From contig DASZMX010000130.1 in NCBI GenBank assembly GCA_035551475.1, positions 1 to 17,712 of the forward strand: 17,712 nt of DNA. Reading direction: 5' to 3'. Positions 1-7,340 of this stretch are shown here, one piece after another. Origin of the DNA: DASZMX01 sp035551475 (GTDB lineage: Bacteria; Verrucomicrobiota; Verrucomicrobiia; Limisphaerales; Palsa-1400). The notes under the pieces were generated by a model. That model did no database searches and was not told the DNA's origin. It saw nothing but the letters and a program-made list of their open reading frames with translations. A program made the translations under genes and the position numbers. Positions within the stretch are counted from its first letter, which is position 1, and each line of letters opens with the position of its first letter.

Positions 1-948
1 AGCGGGCTTGAACACCTGGCCGGGCGTCATTTGCAATTTCATCAATTGGCGGTCGATGACGAGGCCCTTGATGAAATCGTTGGTCGTGAAAATTTTGTTG
101 CCCTTGATGTCGAGGGTTCCGACCTTGTATTGCTGCCCCTCGGAAACGTTGAGGCGAATGATCATTTTCGTCGGCGAAATATAATCGAATTTGACGTCTT
201 GAATCGCCATGTCGATGTAGCCGTCATTTTGGTAATGCTCGACGAGCGTGTCCTTGTCGTCTTCGAATTCGTCTTTTTTCAACACGCCGGTGCCGGTGAG
301 CCACGAAAACATCCAACGGCGCCGCGTCTTGAGCACCTTGCGCAATTGCCGCTGGGTAAACGCGTGGGCGTTCTCAAACACGACATCCTTGATTTTGACT
401 TTGGGCGATTCGGTGATTTCAATCACGACGCTGGCGCGGCCGGCGGCTTCATCGATGCTCGGCGGCTGGACGGCCACTTTCGTTTCCTGGTAACCGCCCT
501 TTTCGTAGAGCTTCTGCATCTCCTGGGCGTCCTCGAATAATTTCTCCTGGTCGAGCGGCTGGCCAATTTTCGAGGTGAGCTTTTTCTTGAGCTTTTTGAG
601 GCTCATCTTCTTGTTGCCCACGATCTTGATGTCCGTGAGGATCGGCTTGCCCTGCAAAACATATGTGACATCCGTGCCGTCGGGCGTGGTGTTCTGATCG
701 ACGCGAATCTGGAGGAAATAAAGCGTGCGATAAAGCGCGGCAATGTCTTCGTCAATCGTCGCGCGGTAAAGCGGTTCGCCTTCCTTGGCGCGAATGTTGG
801 CGCGAACAAAATCATCGCTGACGGCCGGCGGGCCGATGTGGCGGATGAGAATTTTGTGGACGTGGGCCGCGATCATTTGGGCGTGCAAGCCCGGCGTGGA
901 GACCAGCAGCAAAACCCAGAATAGCCAGCGCGCGAAAGTTTTGTTCAT
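1..948 (-). CDS. bamA: Outer membrane protein assembly factor BamA (Omp85), N-terminal part, cut by the left edge
   Basis: BamA is the core of the complex that folds and inserts beta-barrel proteins into the outer membrane; its periplasmic POTRA domains receive the clients. The visible 316 residues start with a signal peptide (Lys3, Arg7, hydrophobic core 8-18, likely cleavage after LHA at 23). Successive POTRA-like blocks follow at about 30-99, 102-180 and 183-270, and a fourth begins at 274. POTRA landmarks are IKIVGNKKM (107-115), YEKGGY (148-153), YQNDGYID (239-246) and VSEGQQYKVGTLDIKGNKIF (268-287). The C-terminal barrel is beyond position 1. The ATG at 948 lies 3 nt after the dnaB stop, with no clear ribosome site, so translation may be coupled to dnaB. 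The family is read from POTRA pattern, signal peptide and domain order; a TamA-like Omp85 is less likely because of the number of POTRAs. Confidence 0.9.
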   Translation of the reverse strand, partial: MNKTFARWLFWVLLLVSTPGLHAQMIAAHVHKILIRHIGPPAVSDDFVRANIRAKEGEPLYRATIDEDIAALYRTLYFLQIRVDQNTTPDGTDVTYVLQGKPILTDIKIVGNKKMSLKKLKKKLTSKIGQPLDQEKLFEDAQEMQKLYEKGGYQETKVAVQPPSIDEAAGRASVVIEITESPKVKIKDVVFENAHAFTQRQLRKVLKTRRRWMFSWLTGTGVLKKDEFEDDKDTLVEHYQNDGYIDMAIQDVKFDYISPTKMIIRLNVSEGQQYKVGTLDIKGNKIFTTNDFIKGLVIDRQLMKLQMTPGQVFKPA

Positions 949-951
949 CTG

Positions 952-2433
952 CTAGGCGTCGGTCGGCATGTCTTCCGGGCCGACTTTGGCCGCGCTCTCG
1001 AAACGAGTGTAACTCTTGAGGAACGTCAGATCGACGTCGCCGGTGGGGCCGTTGCGTTGTTTGGCGATAAATAATTTCACCGGGATGGCGTCCTGCTCCA
1101 GCTCCGCGCTGTCCTCTTCGCCGTCTTTGTTTTTACTCTCGCGATAAAGCAGGCCGACCAGATCCGCGTCCTGCTCGATGGAGCCGGATTCGCGCAAATC
1201 CGAGAGGCGCGGGCGCTCGCCGGGGCCGCGTTTTTCGAGTTCACGATTGAGCTGACTGAGCACAATAATCGGCACTTTCAATTCTTTGGCCAGCGCTTTG
1301 ACTCCGCCGGAAATATCGGCGATCTCCTGCTGGCGATTCTCTGCTCGGCGCGAAGTAGAATTGAGCAACTGCAAGTAGTCAATGACAAATAGTTTGATTC
1401 CATATTGCTGCCACATGCGGCGGGCCTTGGCGCGCAATTGCAGGATGGAGAGCCCGGAGCTGTCATCGATAAAAAGCGGCGCCGAGGCCAGCTTGCCGGC
1501 GGTGCCGGTGAGCTTCGGAAAATCGCGCTCCGCAAGAAAGCCGTCGCGAATGCTGCGCAAATTAACGCGCGAACGAGAACACAACATGCGCAAGACCAGT
1601 TGCTCGGCGGTCATTTCCAGGCTGAACACGCCGACGGGAATTTTGTGCTCGAGCGCCACGTGCTCCGCGATATTCATGGCCAGCGAGGTTTTGCCGACCG
1701 ACGGGCGCGCGGCGATGACCACCATTTCGCCTTCGTGCAGGCCCGTGGTCATTTTGTCGAAATCCGAGAAACCGGTCGGAATGCCGGTCAGCATGCCCTG
1801 GTTGTGGTGATATTCCTCGATCTTGGTGATGGCGCGATTGACCAGCTCCTTCATCGTGGCGCTCGCGCCGGACACCCGCTCCTCGGCGATCTTCAGGATG
1901 TCGCGCTCCACTTCATCGAGGAGCGACTCAACCTCGCCTTCGTGATCATAAACGCGGCTCATGATGCCGCCGCAGGTCTGGATCATTTTCCGCAGCAGGA
2001 ATTTCTCCAGGATGATGTCAATATAATAGTTCAGGTGCGCGCCGGAAGGGGCCTTGTCCGGCAGGGCGGAGAGATAGGCCAGGCCGCCGATATTTTCCAA
2101 TTGCTGCGCATTCTTGAGCCGCTGCTGCAAGGTGATGAGGTCGATGCCTTCGGCTTTTTGGAACATCTCGACCAGCGTCTGGAAAATCGTCTGGTGCCGC
2201 AGGTCGTAAAACACCTCGGCGCCGCTGCGCATTTTTTCGATGCACTCGCCCATGCAATCGTTCGGCGCCAGCATGATGCAGCCCAGCACGCCCTGCTCGG
2301 CTTCCACGGAATGGGGCGGGAGGCGGTCAATGCGGGCGATGCCGGCGGTGGCAGAGGAGGCCTTGGCCGCGCGGCGGCTGCGCTTTAAATCCGCGCCCGT
2401 GCCGCCCGAATCAGGATGAACAGAATCAATCAT
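952..2433 (-). CDS. dnaB: Replicative DNA helicase DnaB
   Basis: Hexameric 5'-3' helicase that unwinds the replication fork and binds primase. The 493-residue protein is slightly longer than usual (about 450-470) because of a low-complexity N-terminal tail of about 36 residues before the start of the DnaB N-domain (HSVEAEQGVLGCIM, 41-54). The N-domain runs to about 140, followed by the linker helix region to about 200. The RecA-like C-domain shows the Walker A motif ARPSVGKTS (242-250), SLEMTAEQL (271-279), Walker B LFVIDYLQLL (348-357), LSQLNRELE (392-400), SGSIEQDADLV (416-426) and the arginine-finger region KQRNGPTG (458-465). No intein or insertion is seen. A start nearer residue 36 cannot be excluded, but no better in-frame ATG exists there. 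The 113-nt upstream gap to hemQ suggests its own promoter; bamA follows after 3 nt. Confidence 0.97.
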   Translation of the reverse strand: MIDSVHPDSGGTGADLKRSRRAAKASSATAGIARIDRLPPHSVEAEQGVLGCIMLAPNDCMGECIEKMRSGAEVFYDLRHQTIFQTLVEMFQKAEGIDLITLQQRLKNAQQLENIGGLAYLSALPDKAPSGAHLNYYIDIILEKFLLRKMIQTCGGIMSRVYDHEGEVESLLDEVERDILKIAEERVSGASATMKELVNRAITKIEEYHHNQGMLTGIPTGFSDFDKMTTGLHEGEMVVIAARPSVGKTSLAMNIAEHVALEHKIPVGVFSLEMTAEQLVLRMLCSRSRVNLRSIRDGFLAERDFPKLTGTAGKLASAPLFIDDSSGLSILQLRAKARRMWQQYGIKLFVIDYLQLLNSTSRRAENRQQEIADISGGVKALAKELKVPIIVLSQLNRELEKRGPGERPRLSDLRESGSIEQDADLVGLLYRESKNKDGEEDSAELEQDAIPVKLFIAKQRNGPTGDVDLTFLKSYTRFESAAKVGPEDMPTDA

Positions 2434-2546
2434 TTTGGAAGCTCAAGCAAAGCGGTTCGCGGGCGAAATTCACATGAAAAACGACGCACACGATGCCCGC
2501 AATCTATTCACCAGCCTATGCACAACTTGTTCACAAGGCGCCGCCC
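2434..2546. promoter_or_regulatory. Gap upstream of dnaB with DnaA-box-like 9-mers
   Basis: This is the largest gap inside the minus-strand gene run. It holds three same-strand 9-mers resembling the DnaA box TTATNCACA: CTATTCACC (2504-2512), CTATGCACA (2516-2524) and TTGTTCACA (2527-2535), with starts 12 and 11 nt apart, and a poorer AAATTCACA at 2466-2474. The third box lies inside a perfect inverted repeat CTTGT-TC-ACAAG (2526-2537), so a different regulator is an alternative. No convincing -35/-10 pair for dnaB was found. No gene is seen here. Confidence 0.35.
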
Positions 2547-3362
2547 TTACAGTTTCAAATGCTCCCACAAAGCGGCGGGCGGCAGACGAAGGTTGATATA
2601 GAAAGGGCCGAACTCCCCATAACGGGCGCTGACTTCGTCGAAACGCATTTCGTAAACGATGTCCTTCAGGGCGTCGAGTTGATGCGCCATGAGGGTGACG
2701 CCCCATTCCCAATCATCGAGGCCGGTGGAGCCGCTGATAAGCTGGGAGATGCGCCCGGAATATTTCCGCCCCACCCGGGCGTGGCCGCTCATCAGCTTCT
2801 TGCGGGCCGCAAAATCGAGCACGTACCAATTGTCCGCGGCGGCGCGGCGTTTGCTCATGGGATAGAAACCCATGACTTCCCAGTCGGGCATTTCGGGATA
2901 AAGGCGATAATGCTCATAATGGCTCATGCGCGTGCGCAATTCCGCCGCGCGCTTTTCCCAGGCTTCACTGCCGGGGGCCAGTTGTTCCTGCTCGAGAATC
3001 TTCTTATTGTCATCCTCGGTCGGCATGTATTCGGTCAACTCCGTGACGCTGAGGTAGGAAAACACGCGCTGCAGGGCGCCCGGAGGAAAGGCGGCTTCGA
3101 TCTCGCGATGGATTTGGGCGAGCTGCCCCAATTCCGCGGCGAGCAGAAAAAACGCAAGGTCAGCCTTGGCGCCAATCGTCGCATATGTGGTGACGCGCGG
3201 ATGGGAAGGGTTGGCGTGGGCGGCGCAAATTTTTTCGAGGGCGGCGCGGGTTTGCGCCGAAGCCTCAGCGGGCAGACGCGACCAGAGCGCGCGATCGATA
3301 TTGTAGAACAGGTGCATCACATGGATGCCACGGTCGAGTTTCACGGCGGGAATGGCTGTCAT
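2547..3362 (-). CDS. hemQ: Chlorite dismutase-family protein, probable coproheme decarboxylase (HemQ/ChdC)
   Basis: HemQ converts iron-coproporphyrin III to protoheme by two oxidative decarboxylations, the last step of the coproporphyrin-dependent heme pathway, in the cytoplasm. The 271-residue protein has the family's C-terminal signature: FYPMSKRR (166-173), whose Tyr matches the catalytic Tyr of HemQ; MSGHARVGRKY (191-201), where His194 should be the proximal heme ligand; DWEWGVTL (217-224); and a block at 237-255 with YEMRFDE and GEFGPFY. True chlorite dismutases lack YPMSKRR and carry a distal Arg in a different context, so HemQ is the better call. An N-terminal ferredoxin-like half covers about 10-110. 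It begins 9 nt after the stop of the receiver-like gene. No Shine-Dalgarno sequence is seen before the ATG. Confidence 0.88.
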   Translation of the reverse strand: MTAIPAVKLDRGIHVMHLFYNIDRALWSRLPAEASAQTRAALEKICAAHANPSHPRVTTYATIGAKADLAFFLLAAELGQLAQIHREIEAAFPPGALQRVFSYLSVTELTEYMPTEDDNKKILEQEQLAPGSEAWEKRAAELRTRMSHYEHYRLYPEMPDWEVMGFYPMSKRRAAADNWYVLDFAARKKLMSGHARVGRKYSGRISQLISGSTGLDDWEWGVTLMAHQLDALKDIVYEMRFDEVSARYGEFGPFYINLRLPPAALWEHLKL

Positions 3363-3371
3363 AACGAAAAA

Positions 3372-3743
3372 TCAATCTACCTGCAACGCCTGGTCGAGCA
3401 ACTGCGGCAATTGCTCCAGCACCGCCGCGCTGGCGGCGAGCAGGGAAACGCCGGCTTCCTGGGCGGCAGCTTGAAAGGCTTTGTCATGCACATTGGCAAA
3501 AGCGAGGACGGGAATGTGCTGCGTGGCAGGATTCGCGCGCAACGCTCTTAATTGCTCACGGCCATTGGCTTCAGGCGAAATTTCAATCAGCGCCAGCAGC
3601 GGCTTCTCCTGTTCACACGCCGCCGCCAAGCCGGTAAGCGCTGGAAGCGTATGCACCCGGTAGCCCATATCCTGCAGGCGCGCCACCAACCGGCTGCCCG
3701 GGATCAAATTGGAATAATAAACCACCGCCAACGGGTCGCTCAT
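3372..3743 (-). CDS. Degenerate receiver-domain (CheY-like) protein, lacking the phosphoacceptor Asp
   Basis: A single-domain protein of 123 residues with the length and strand/helix alternation of a response-regulator receiver: strand 5-9, a helix near 16-24, strand 49-55, LRALRANP (65-72), strand IPVLAFAN (77-84), helix 88-96, AGVSLL (97-102) and a last helix 107-119. The key residues are missing. The acidic pair after strand 1 is YSN, the phosphoacceptor Asp is replaced by Glu54 (LIEIS), and the conserved Lys of strand 5 is absent (LLAASA). It therefore should not work as a normal phosphorylated switch; a Glu at this site could mimic the active form (inference). It has no output domain. 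It lies between the PIG-L gene (44 nt upstream) and hemQ (9 nt downstream), so it is probably co-transcribed with them. The fold assignment rests on pattern only. Confidence 0.7.
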   Translation of the reverse strand: MSDPLAVVYYSNLIPGSRLVARLQDMGYRVHTLPALTGLAAACEQEKPLLALIEISPEANGREQLRALRANPATQHIPVLAFANVHDKAFQAAAQEAGVSLLAASAAVLEQLPQLLDQALQVD

Positions 3744-3787
3744 AAATTAAAGAGTGAAATAGACCGCCAAAAATACAAACGATGCGC

Positions 3788-4660
3788 TTAAGCAAACAGC
3801 GTGTCCGCCCGGGTTGAAGCGGGCAGAAATCGCCCCCCCTGCTGGACTGCCTGAATCTTCCCAGCCTGCCAGCGCTGCAAACGGAAAAGCTGTCCATAAA
3901 GAAAATCAGGCGACGCCCCGCCCTGCCCTCCCACCAACTCAGCGCCGCGCCGCACATTATCCACCATCCAGGCGGGCAGCGTGATATGATAGGGATTCCG
4001 TTGCACTTCTCCCACGTGAAAGGAGGTGGCGGCAAGCAGATCACCCACCTCTGCGGCTGTGTATTCCACCAGCAAATTCGGCGTGGCCATTTGCCCCCAG
4101 AATTCAGTCTCGACCAAATAACACGAAAGGTCCGGCAGTTGGCGCAACGCGTCCATCACGAGAAAATGAACCCCGATGTGCGTGCCATTCCAATCGTGTT
4201 CATGCGGGAAAAAAATGGCGCGCGGCTGGCTCTCCGCCAGAATTCCCGCGATGACTTTGACGTTCTCGGCCCAAGCCGCCGGGCTATCGGCGCGCGCTTT
4301 GGGATTCACGCCGTCCAATCCTCCGGGCGCAGTTTGGCGCAATCCAAAGCCCAGAAAATCACAGGCATTTTTCAATTCGGCCCATCGCTCTGCCTTCCGC
4401 GCCGCCTTGCTGCCTTGCGTCACCGCGACATTGATAATGTTCCACTGCGCTTCCCACAATAATCGCAAAGCGAGGCCTCCGGCAATGGTTTCATCGTCAG
4501 GATGGGGAGCGAAAAAAAGAGCTTTCGGCGCCTGCGCCGGAATGGCCGGTCGGGCCGCGGGCGGAAGTCCTCCCAGCGGCAAGGTTTTCCCGTGACGAAC
4601 CAGCGCGGCGAAATCCGCCGCCAGGCGATAATAAGAGTGAGAATCAGGAGCTTCTGCCAC
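3788..4660 (-). CDS. PIG-L/LmbE-family N-acetyl-sugar deacetylase
   Basis: Zinc hydrolases of this family remove acetyl groups from N-acetylglucosaminyl conjugates (GlcNAc-PI, mycothiol and bacillithiol precursors, glycans). The 290-residue protein has the family motif APHPDDETIAGG at 51-62 (zinc ligands His53 and Asp56, general base Asp55) and the second motif HDWNGTHIGVH at 155-165, providing the third zinc ligand. I chose the GTG at 4660, 11 nt after the kinase stop, with AGG about 6 nt upstream. The open frame extends to 4915, but that extension lies over the kinase gene and reads as Arg/Pro-rich out-of-frame sequence. No signal peptide is seen, so the substrate is probably cytoplasmic. 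The substrate cannot be told from sequence. The neighbours, a kinase upstream and a pseudo-receiver downstream, do not settle it. Confidence 0.85.
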   Translation of the reverse strand: MAEAPDSHSYYRLAADFAALVRHGKTLPLGGLPPAARPAIPAQAPKALFFAPHPDDETIAGGLALRLLWEAQWNIINVAVTQGSKAARKAERWAELKNACDFLGFGLRQTAPGGLDGVNPKARADSPAAWAENVKVIAGILAESQPRAIFFPHEHDWNGTHIGVHFLVMDALRQLPDLSCYLVETEFWGQMATPNLLVEYTAAEVGDLLAATSFHVGEVQRNPYHITLPAWMVDNVRRGAELVGGQGGASPDFLYGQLFRLQRWQAGKIQAVQQGGRFLPASTRADTLFA

Positions 4661-4671
4661 AGACCTAAAGC

Positions 4672-6252
4672 CTATGGATTCGGCTGGGTTTCGTCCAGCA
4701 GAGAACGAAAGCGCGAGGGGGAATAAAACGGGCTGCGCCGGGGGGGCGACGCGGCGCCGTGTTCCTCCTCGGCAAAGTGGTAATCGCCATTCGGGTCCTG
4801 CCAGAGTTCGAGCTTCACGATGTTGGTCGCGCTGTGGGGAAAGAGGCGTTCGAGGCGCAGATCGTGGGCTTTGGCCAATTGCTCCGCCGTGAGGGCTCCG
4901 GCCAATCCTTTCCACAAGTCGTCCATCAGCCCCTGCATCTCGTCGGGAAAGGGCGAGATGGTGACATGCACATGGCCTTGGGCGTCGCGGGTGCGCTCGG
5001 TGTGGCGCCGCTCCAGGCGTCCGAACTCCTGCTCGTCGCGCCGCACGACTCGATTGACCGCCAGGGACTGGGCGGGCGTCAACTGCAAATTACGAAACAA
5101 ACGCAGGTTGGGTGTCCCCGCCTCGGGCACGGCCCCCAGCGCGGCCGCCGCCTCCGGGGGGATGCGCCCGCTGCGGCTGGGCAAATGGCTGCGCACCGCC
5201 AAATACAATGCCAGCGCGATCACGGCGGAGCCTGTCATGAGGCCGAGCTGGCGGAGCCATCCCCACCGCGCGGCGGGCTGCGGCGGAACGGCGGCAGTGA
5301 TGTCGGACAACGGCGCGGACGTGGACAGGGCTTCAACGGCTTGCCGGATCTGGGTGGCGCTTTGAAAGCGGCGTTGCGGCTCCTTGGCCAAGGCCCGCAG
5401 CACCACGCCATCCAGGCGCGCGTCCGTTTTTACCTTGCGCGAAGGCGGGTCAAACTGCCCGATCGGCAATTCGCACGTGAGCATTTCATAGAACACCACA
5501 CCGAGCGAATACAGATCAGCGCGATGGTCCACTTCGAGCGGTTTTTCCAATTGCTCGGGCGCCATGTAATTGGGCGTGCCCATCACCATCGTCGTCTGGG
5601 CGGGTGGCGCGGGCGGCGCGGCGCCGTCCTTGGCCAGTAATTTGGCCAGGCCAAAATCGGCAATCTTCACGCGGCCTTTTTTATCAATCAGAATATTAGA
5701 CGGTTTGATGTCGCGGTGCACGATGCCTTCGTCATGGGCAAATTGCAGGGCGTGGCAGACCTCGCCAACGATGCGCTTGGCTTCCTCCGTCCGCAATTGT
5801 TTCTCCTGGATCAGCGCGTAGAGATTGACTCCGTCCACATACTCCATCAGGAAATAAAAATAATCCGAGGCCTGCCCAAACTCGTAAATCGTGACGATGT
5901 TGGAATGATTAAGGCGCGCCAGCGCCTGGGCTTCGCGCGAGAAACGCTCGGCAAACGCGGGATCAGCCCCCAGCTCGGGAGCCAGAATCTTCAGGGCCAC
6001 GATCCGATCCAATTGCGGCTGGCGGGCCTTGTAAATCATGCCCATCCCGCCCACGCCCGAGAGCTCCAGAATCTCCAGGTGCGGGAAACGCTGCGCAATT
6101 TCTGCAGGCTCCGGCGCCGCGGCGGCGGCCCGCGGCGTGGCGCCGACGGGCGGCGTCCGGGTTCCGTCTTGTTGACAAGCCGCGCAAAGATTGCTCAACG
6201 CATGGAGCGGAAGCGGGGCGCGACATTGCCGGCATATAAGCATGGTATCCAT
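4672..6252 (-). CDS. Membrane Ser/Thr protein kinase with zinc-ribbon N-terminus and LTxxQ-type extracytoplasmic region
   Basis: Hanks-type kinase of 526 residues. In order: a small zinc-ribbon-like knuckle, CRQC (7-10) and CAAC (23-26); an Ala/Pro linker; the kinase domain 57-309 with a glycine loop SGVGGMGMIY (65-74), VALK with catalytic Lys88, HRDIKPSN (179-186), DFG (199-201) and MAPEQ (230-234); one transmembrane segment at about 332-352; and an extracytoplasmic region of about 170 residues. That last part lacks PASTA repeats but has two LTxxQ motifs (LTPAQ 391-395, LTAEQ 454-458) in predicted helices, as in periplasmic Spy/CpxP-like proteins, followed by a Pro/Ser/Arg-rich tail. The ATG at 6252 is preferred because AGGTGG (complement of 6261-6266) lies 8 nt upstream; a GTG at 6264 lies inside that site. 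All catalytic residues are present, so it should be active. The PIG-L gene follows after 11 nt. Confidence 0.93.
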   Translation of the reverse strand: MDTMLICRQCRAPLPLHALSNLCAACQQDGTRTPPVGATPRAAAAAPEPAEIAQRFPHLEILELSGVGGMGMIYKARQPQLDRIVALKILAPELGADPAFAERFSREAQALARLNHSNIVTIYEFGQASDYFYFLMEYVDGVNLYALIQEKQLRTEEAKRIVGEVCHALQFAHDEGIVHRDIKPSNILIDKKGRVKIADFGLAKLLAKDGAAPPAPPAQTTMVMGTPNYMAPEQLEKPLEVDHRADLYSLGVVFYEMLTCELPIGQFDPPSRKVKTDARLDGVVLRALAKEPQRRFQSATQIRQAVEALSTSAPLSDITAAVPPQPAARWGWLRQLGLMTGSAVIALALYLAVRSHLPSRSGRIPPEAAAALGAVPEAGTPNLRLFRNLQLTPAQSLAVNRVVRRDEQEFGRLERRHTERTRDAQGHVHVTISPFPDEMQGLMDDLWKGLAGALTAEQLAKAHDLRLERLFPHSATNIVKLELWQDPNGDYHFAEEEHGAASPPRRSPFYSPSRFRSLLDETQPNP

Positions 6253-6260
6253 GAGCGCTT

Positions 6261-6266
6261 CCACCT
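6261..6266 (-). promoter_or_regulatory. Shine-Dalgarno site deciding the kinase start
   Basis: On the minus strand this reads AGGTGG, 8 nt before the ATG at 6252. It is one of the few good ribosome sites in the window. It overlaps an alternative in-frame GTG (6264-6262) that would add four residues, which makes that GTG an unlikely start. Confidence 0.55.
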
Positions 6267-6278
6267 TGTCCTAGAGGG

Positions 6279-6308
6279 AAAAACCGCGCGGCAGGTTACA
6301 CGCCGCGC
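6279..6308 (-). terminator. Rho-independent terminator of the serine acetyltransferase gene
   Basis: Read on the minus strand: a perfect 7-bp G+C stem, GCGCGGC (6308-6302) with GCCGCGC (6292-6286), a 9-nt loop, then GG and five T (6283-6279). It begins 12 nt after the TAG of the acetyltransferase gene and ends 26 nt before the kinase ATG. It should separate the two transcription units, so the kinase needs its own promoter or depends on read-through. Confidence 0.75.
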
Positions 6309-6320
6309 CATTTTTCCGCG

Positions 6321-7292
6321 CTAGATCTGAAAATCCGTTTCAATCCTCTCTCGCTTCGCCGTCACTTTCACATCGCAGCTTTCAAAGGTCACGAGGGAAT
6401 GAGGGGGGACGCTTTGAGTCAAGAATACGCTCGCGCCAATCGTGCTTCCCTTCCCCACGGTGGTTTCACCGCCGACGATCGTGGCATTGGCGTAAATGGT
6501 GACGTCATCCTGAATGGTCGGATGCCGCTTTTGACCGCGCAACGCCTGGCCGCCGGAGAGGGAGCGAGCAACCAGCCCGACGCCTTGGTATAATTTAACA
6601 TGCCGGCCAATTTTGGCCGTTTCGCCGATCACCGTGCCCGTGCCGTGATCAATGAAGAAATGCGATCCGATCTCCGCTCCCGGATGCAAATCCATCCCCG
6701 TTCGACTGTGCGCCCATTCCGTCATAATGCGCGGTATGAGGGGAATCTTCTGCAAATATAACTCGTGCGCAAGGCGCTGCACCGCGATCGCCTCAATAAA
6801 CGGGTAAGACACTATGACCTCTTCCTTGCTCAGCGCGGCCGGGTCGCCCTGGAAAGCGGCCTCGGTGTCGGTCTGCAAAATATCGCGCAACCGGGGAAGA
6901 TTGCTCAAAAAATCAAGGGTGGAGGTGTGCGCGTGCCGCCCCAGCGCCGCTTTGCCGATATCCTCGGGCGGAGCGTAATCGAGGCTCTTGTGAATCTCAT
7001 CCTCCAGCCGGCCCAGCACCGAATCCATCAGCGCGGCGATTTCCACTTTCAATTCGGAAGAATGAATGGACCGTTCGTCGAAATAGCCGGGAAACAGGAG
7101 CCGCAATAAGTCGAGCGTGATGGCGGCTATGGCGGTCTTGGACGGGAGGTTTTTGCCATCGAGATGGTTGATCCCGCCCACTTTGGCGTAGGAAGTGATC
7201 AACCGATTGGTTAACTCAGTGACCGTCAGGTGCACGCCGGAAGTATCTGGCGCCGAGGCGGGAAAGGCAAGCGCCCCGCCGCCTTGTAGCAA
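6321..7292 (-). CDS. epsC: Serine O-acetyltransferase, long type (EpsC/CysE-like)
   Basis: Transfers acetyl from acetyl-CoA to L-serine, giving O-acetylserine for cysteine synthesis in the cytoplasm. The N-terminal helical region (about 23-190) includes GGINHLDGKNLPSK (39-52), typical of the longer bacterial form. It is followed by a left-handed beta-helix made of hexapeptide repeats: DLHPGAEIG (201-209), IDHGTGTVIGET (214-225), KIGRHVKLYQGVGL (227-240), DDVTIYANATIVGG (262-275) and TTVGKGSTIGA (277-287). Asp201 and His216 sit where the catalytic Asp/His pair of CysE is found. The start is uncertain: TTG at 7292 gives 323 residues with no ribosome site, and GTG at 7235 (before HLTVTEL) gives 304 and fits the family's usual N-terminus about as well. 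Divergent from the 7341 gene; closed by the terminator at 6279-6308. Confidence 0.92.
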   Translation of the reverse strand: MLQGGGALAFPASAPDTSGVHLTVTELTNRLITSYAKVGGINHLDGKNLPSKTAIAAITLDLLRLLFPGYFDERSIHSSELKVEIAALMDSVLGRLEDEIHKSLDYAPPEDIGKAALGRHAHTSTLDFLSNLPRLRDILQTDTEAAFQGDPAALSKEEVIVSYPFIEAIAVQRLAHELYLQKIPLIPRIMTEWAHSRTGMDLHPGAEIGSHFFIDHGTGTVIGETAKIGRHVKLYQGVGLVARSLSGGQALRGQKRHPTIQDDVTIYANATIVGGETTVGKGSTIGASVFLTQSVPPHSLVTFESCDVKVTAKRERIETDFQI

Positions 7293-7340
7293 GAATGCGA
7301 CCGGCGCCGGAACTGCTAGCCCCTCTCCTCAAGAATTAAT

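Noticed and set aside
1405..2388. Long plus-strand open frame opposite dnaB
   Set aside because: It is the antisense shadow of a clear DnaB; the translation is low-complexity and shows no family motif.
2526..2549. Possible terminator after hemQ
   Set aside because: The inverted repeats here are only 4-5 bp and have no T-run on the minus strand.
2493..3551. 352-codon plus-strand open frame opposite hemQ and the receiver-like gene
   Set aside because: It spans two well-supported minus-strand genes and their junction and has no recognisable domain.
4661..4915. N-terminal extension of the PIG-L gene overlapping the kinase
   Set aside because: The extra 85 codons read as Arg/Pro-rich out-of-frame kinase sequence, and the GTG at 4660 fits the family start.
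7293..7340. Divergent promoter between the acetyltransferase gene and the 7341 gene
   Set aside because: AT-rich AATTAATAT precedes the ATG, but no -35/-10 pair with acceptable spacing could be placed on either strand.
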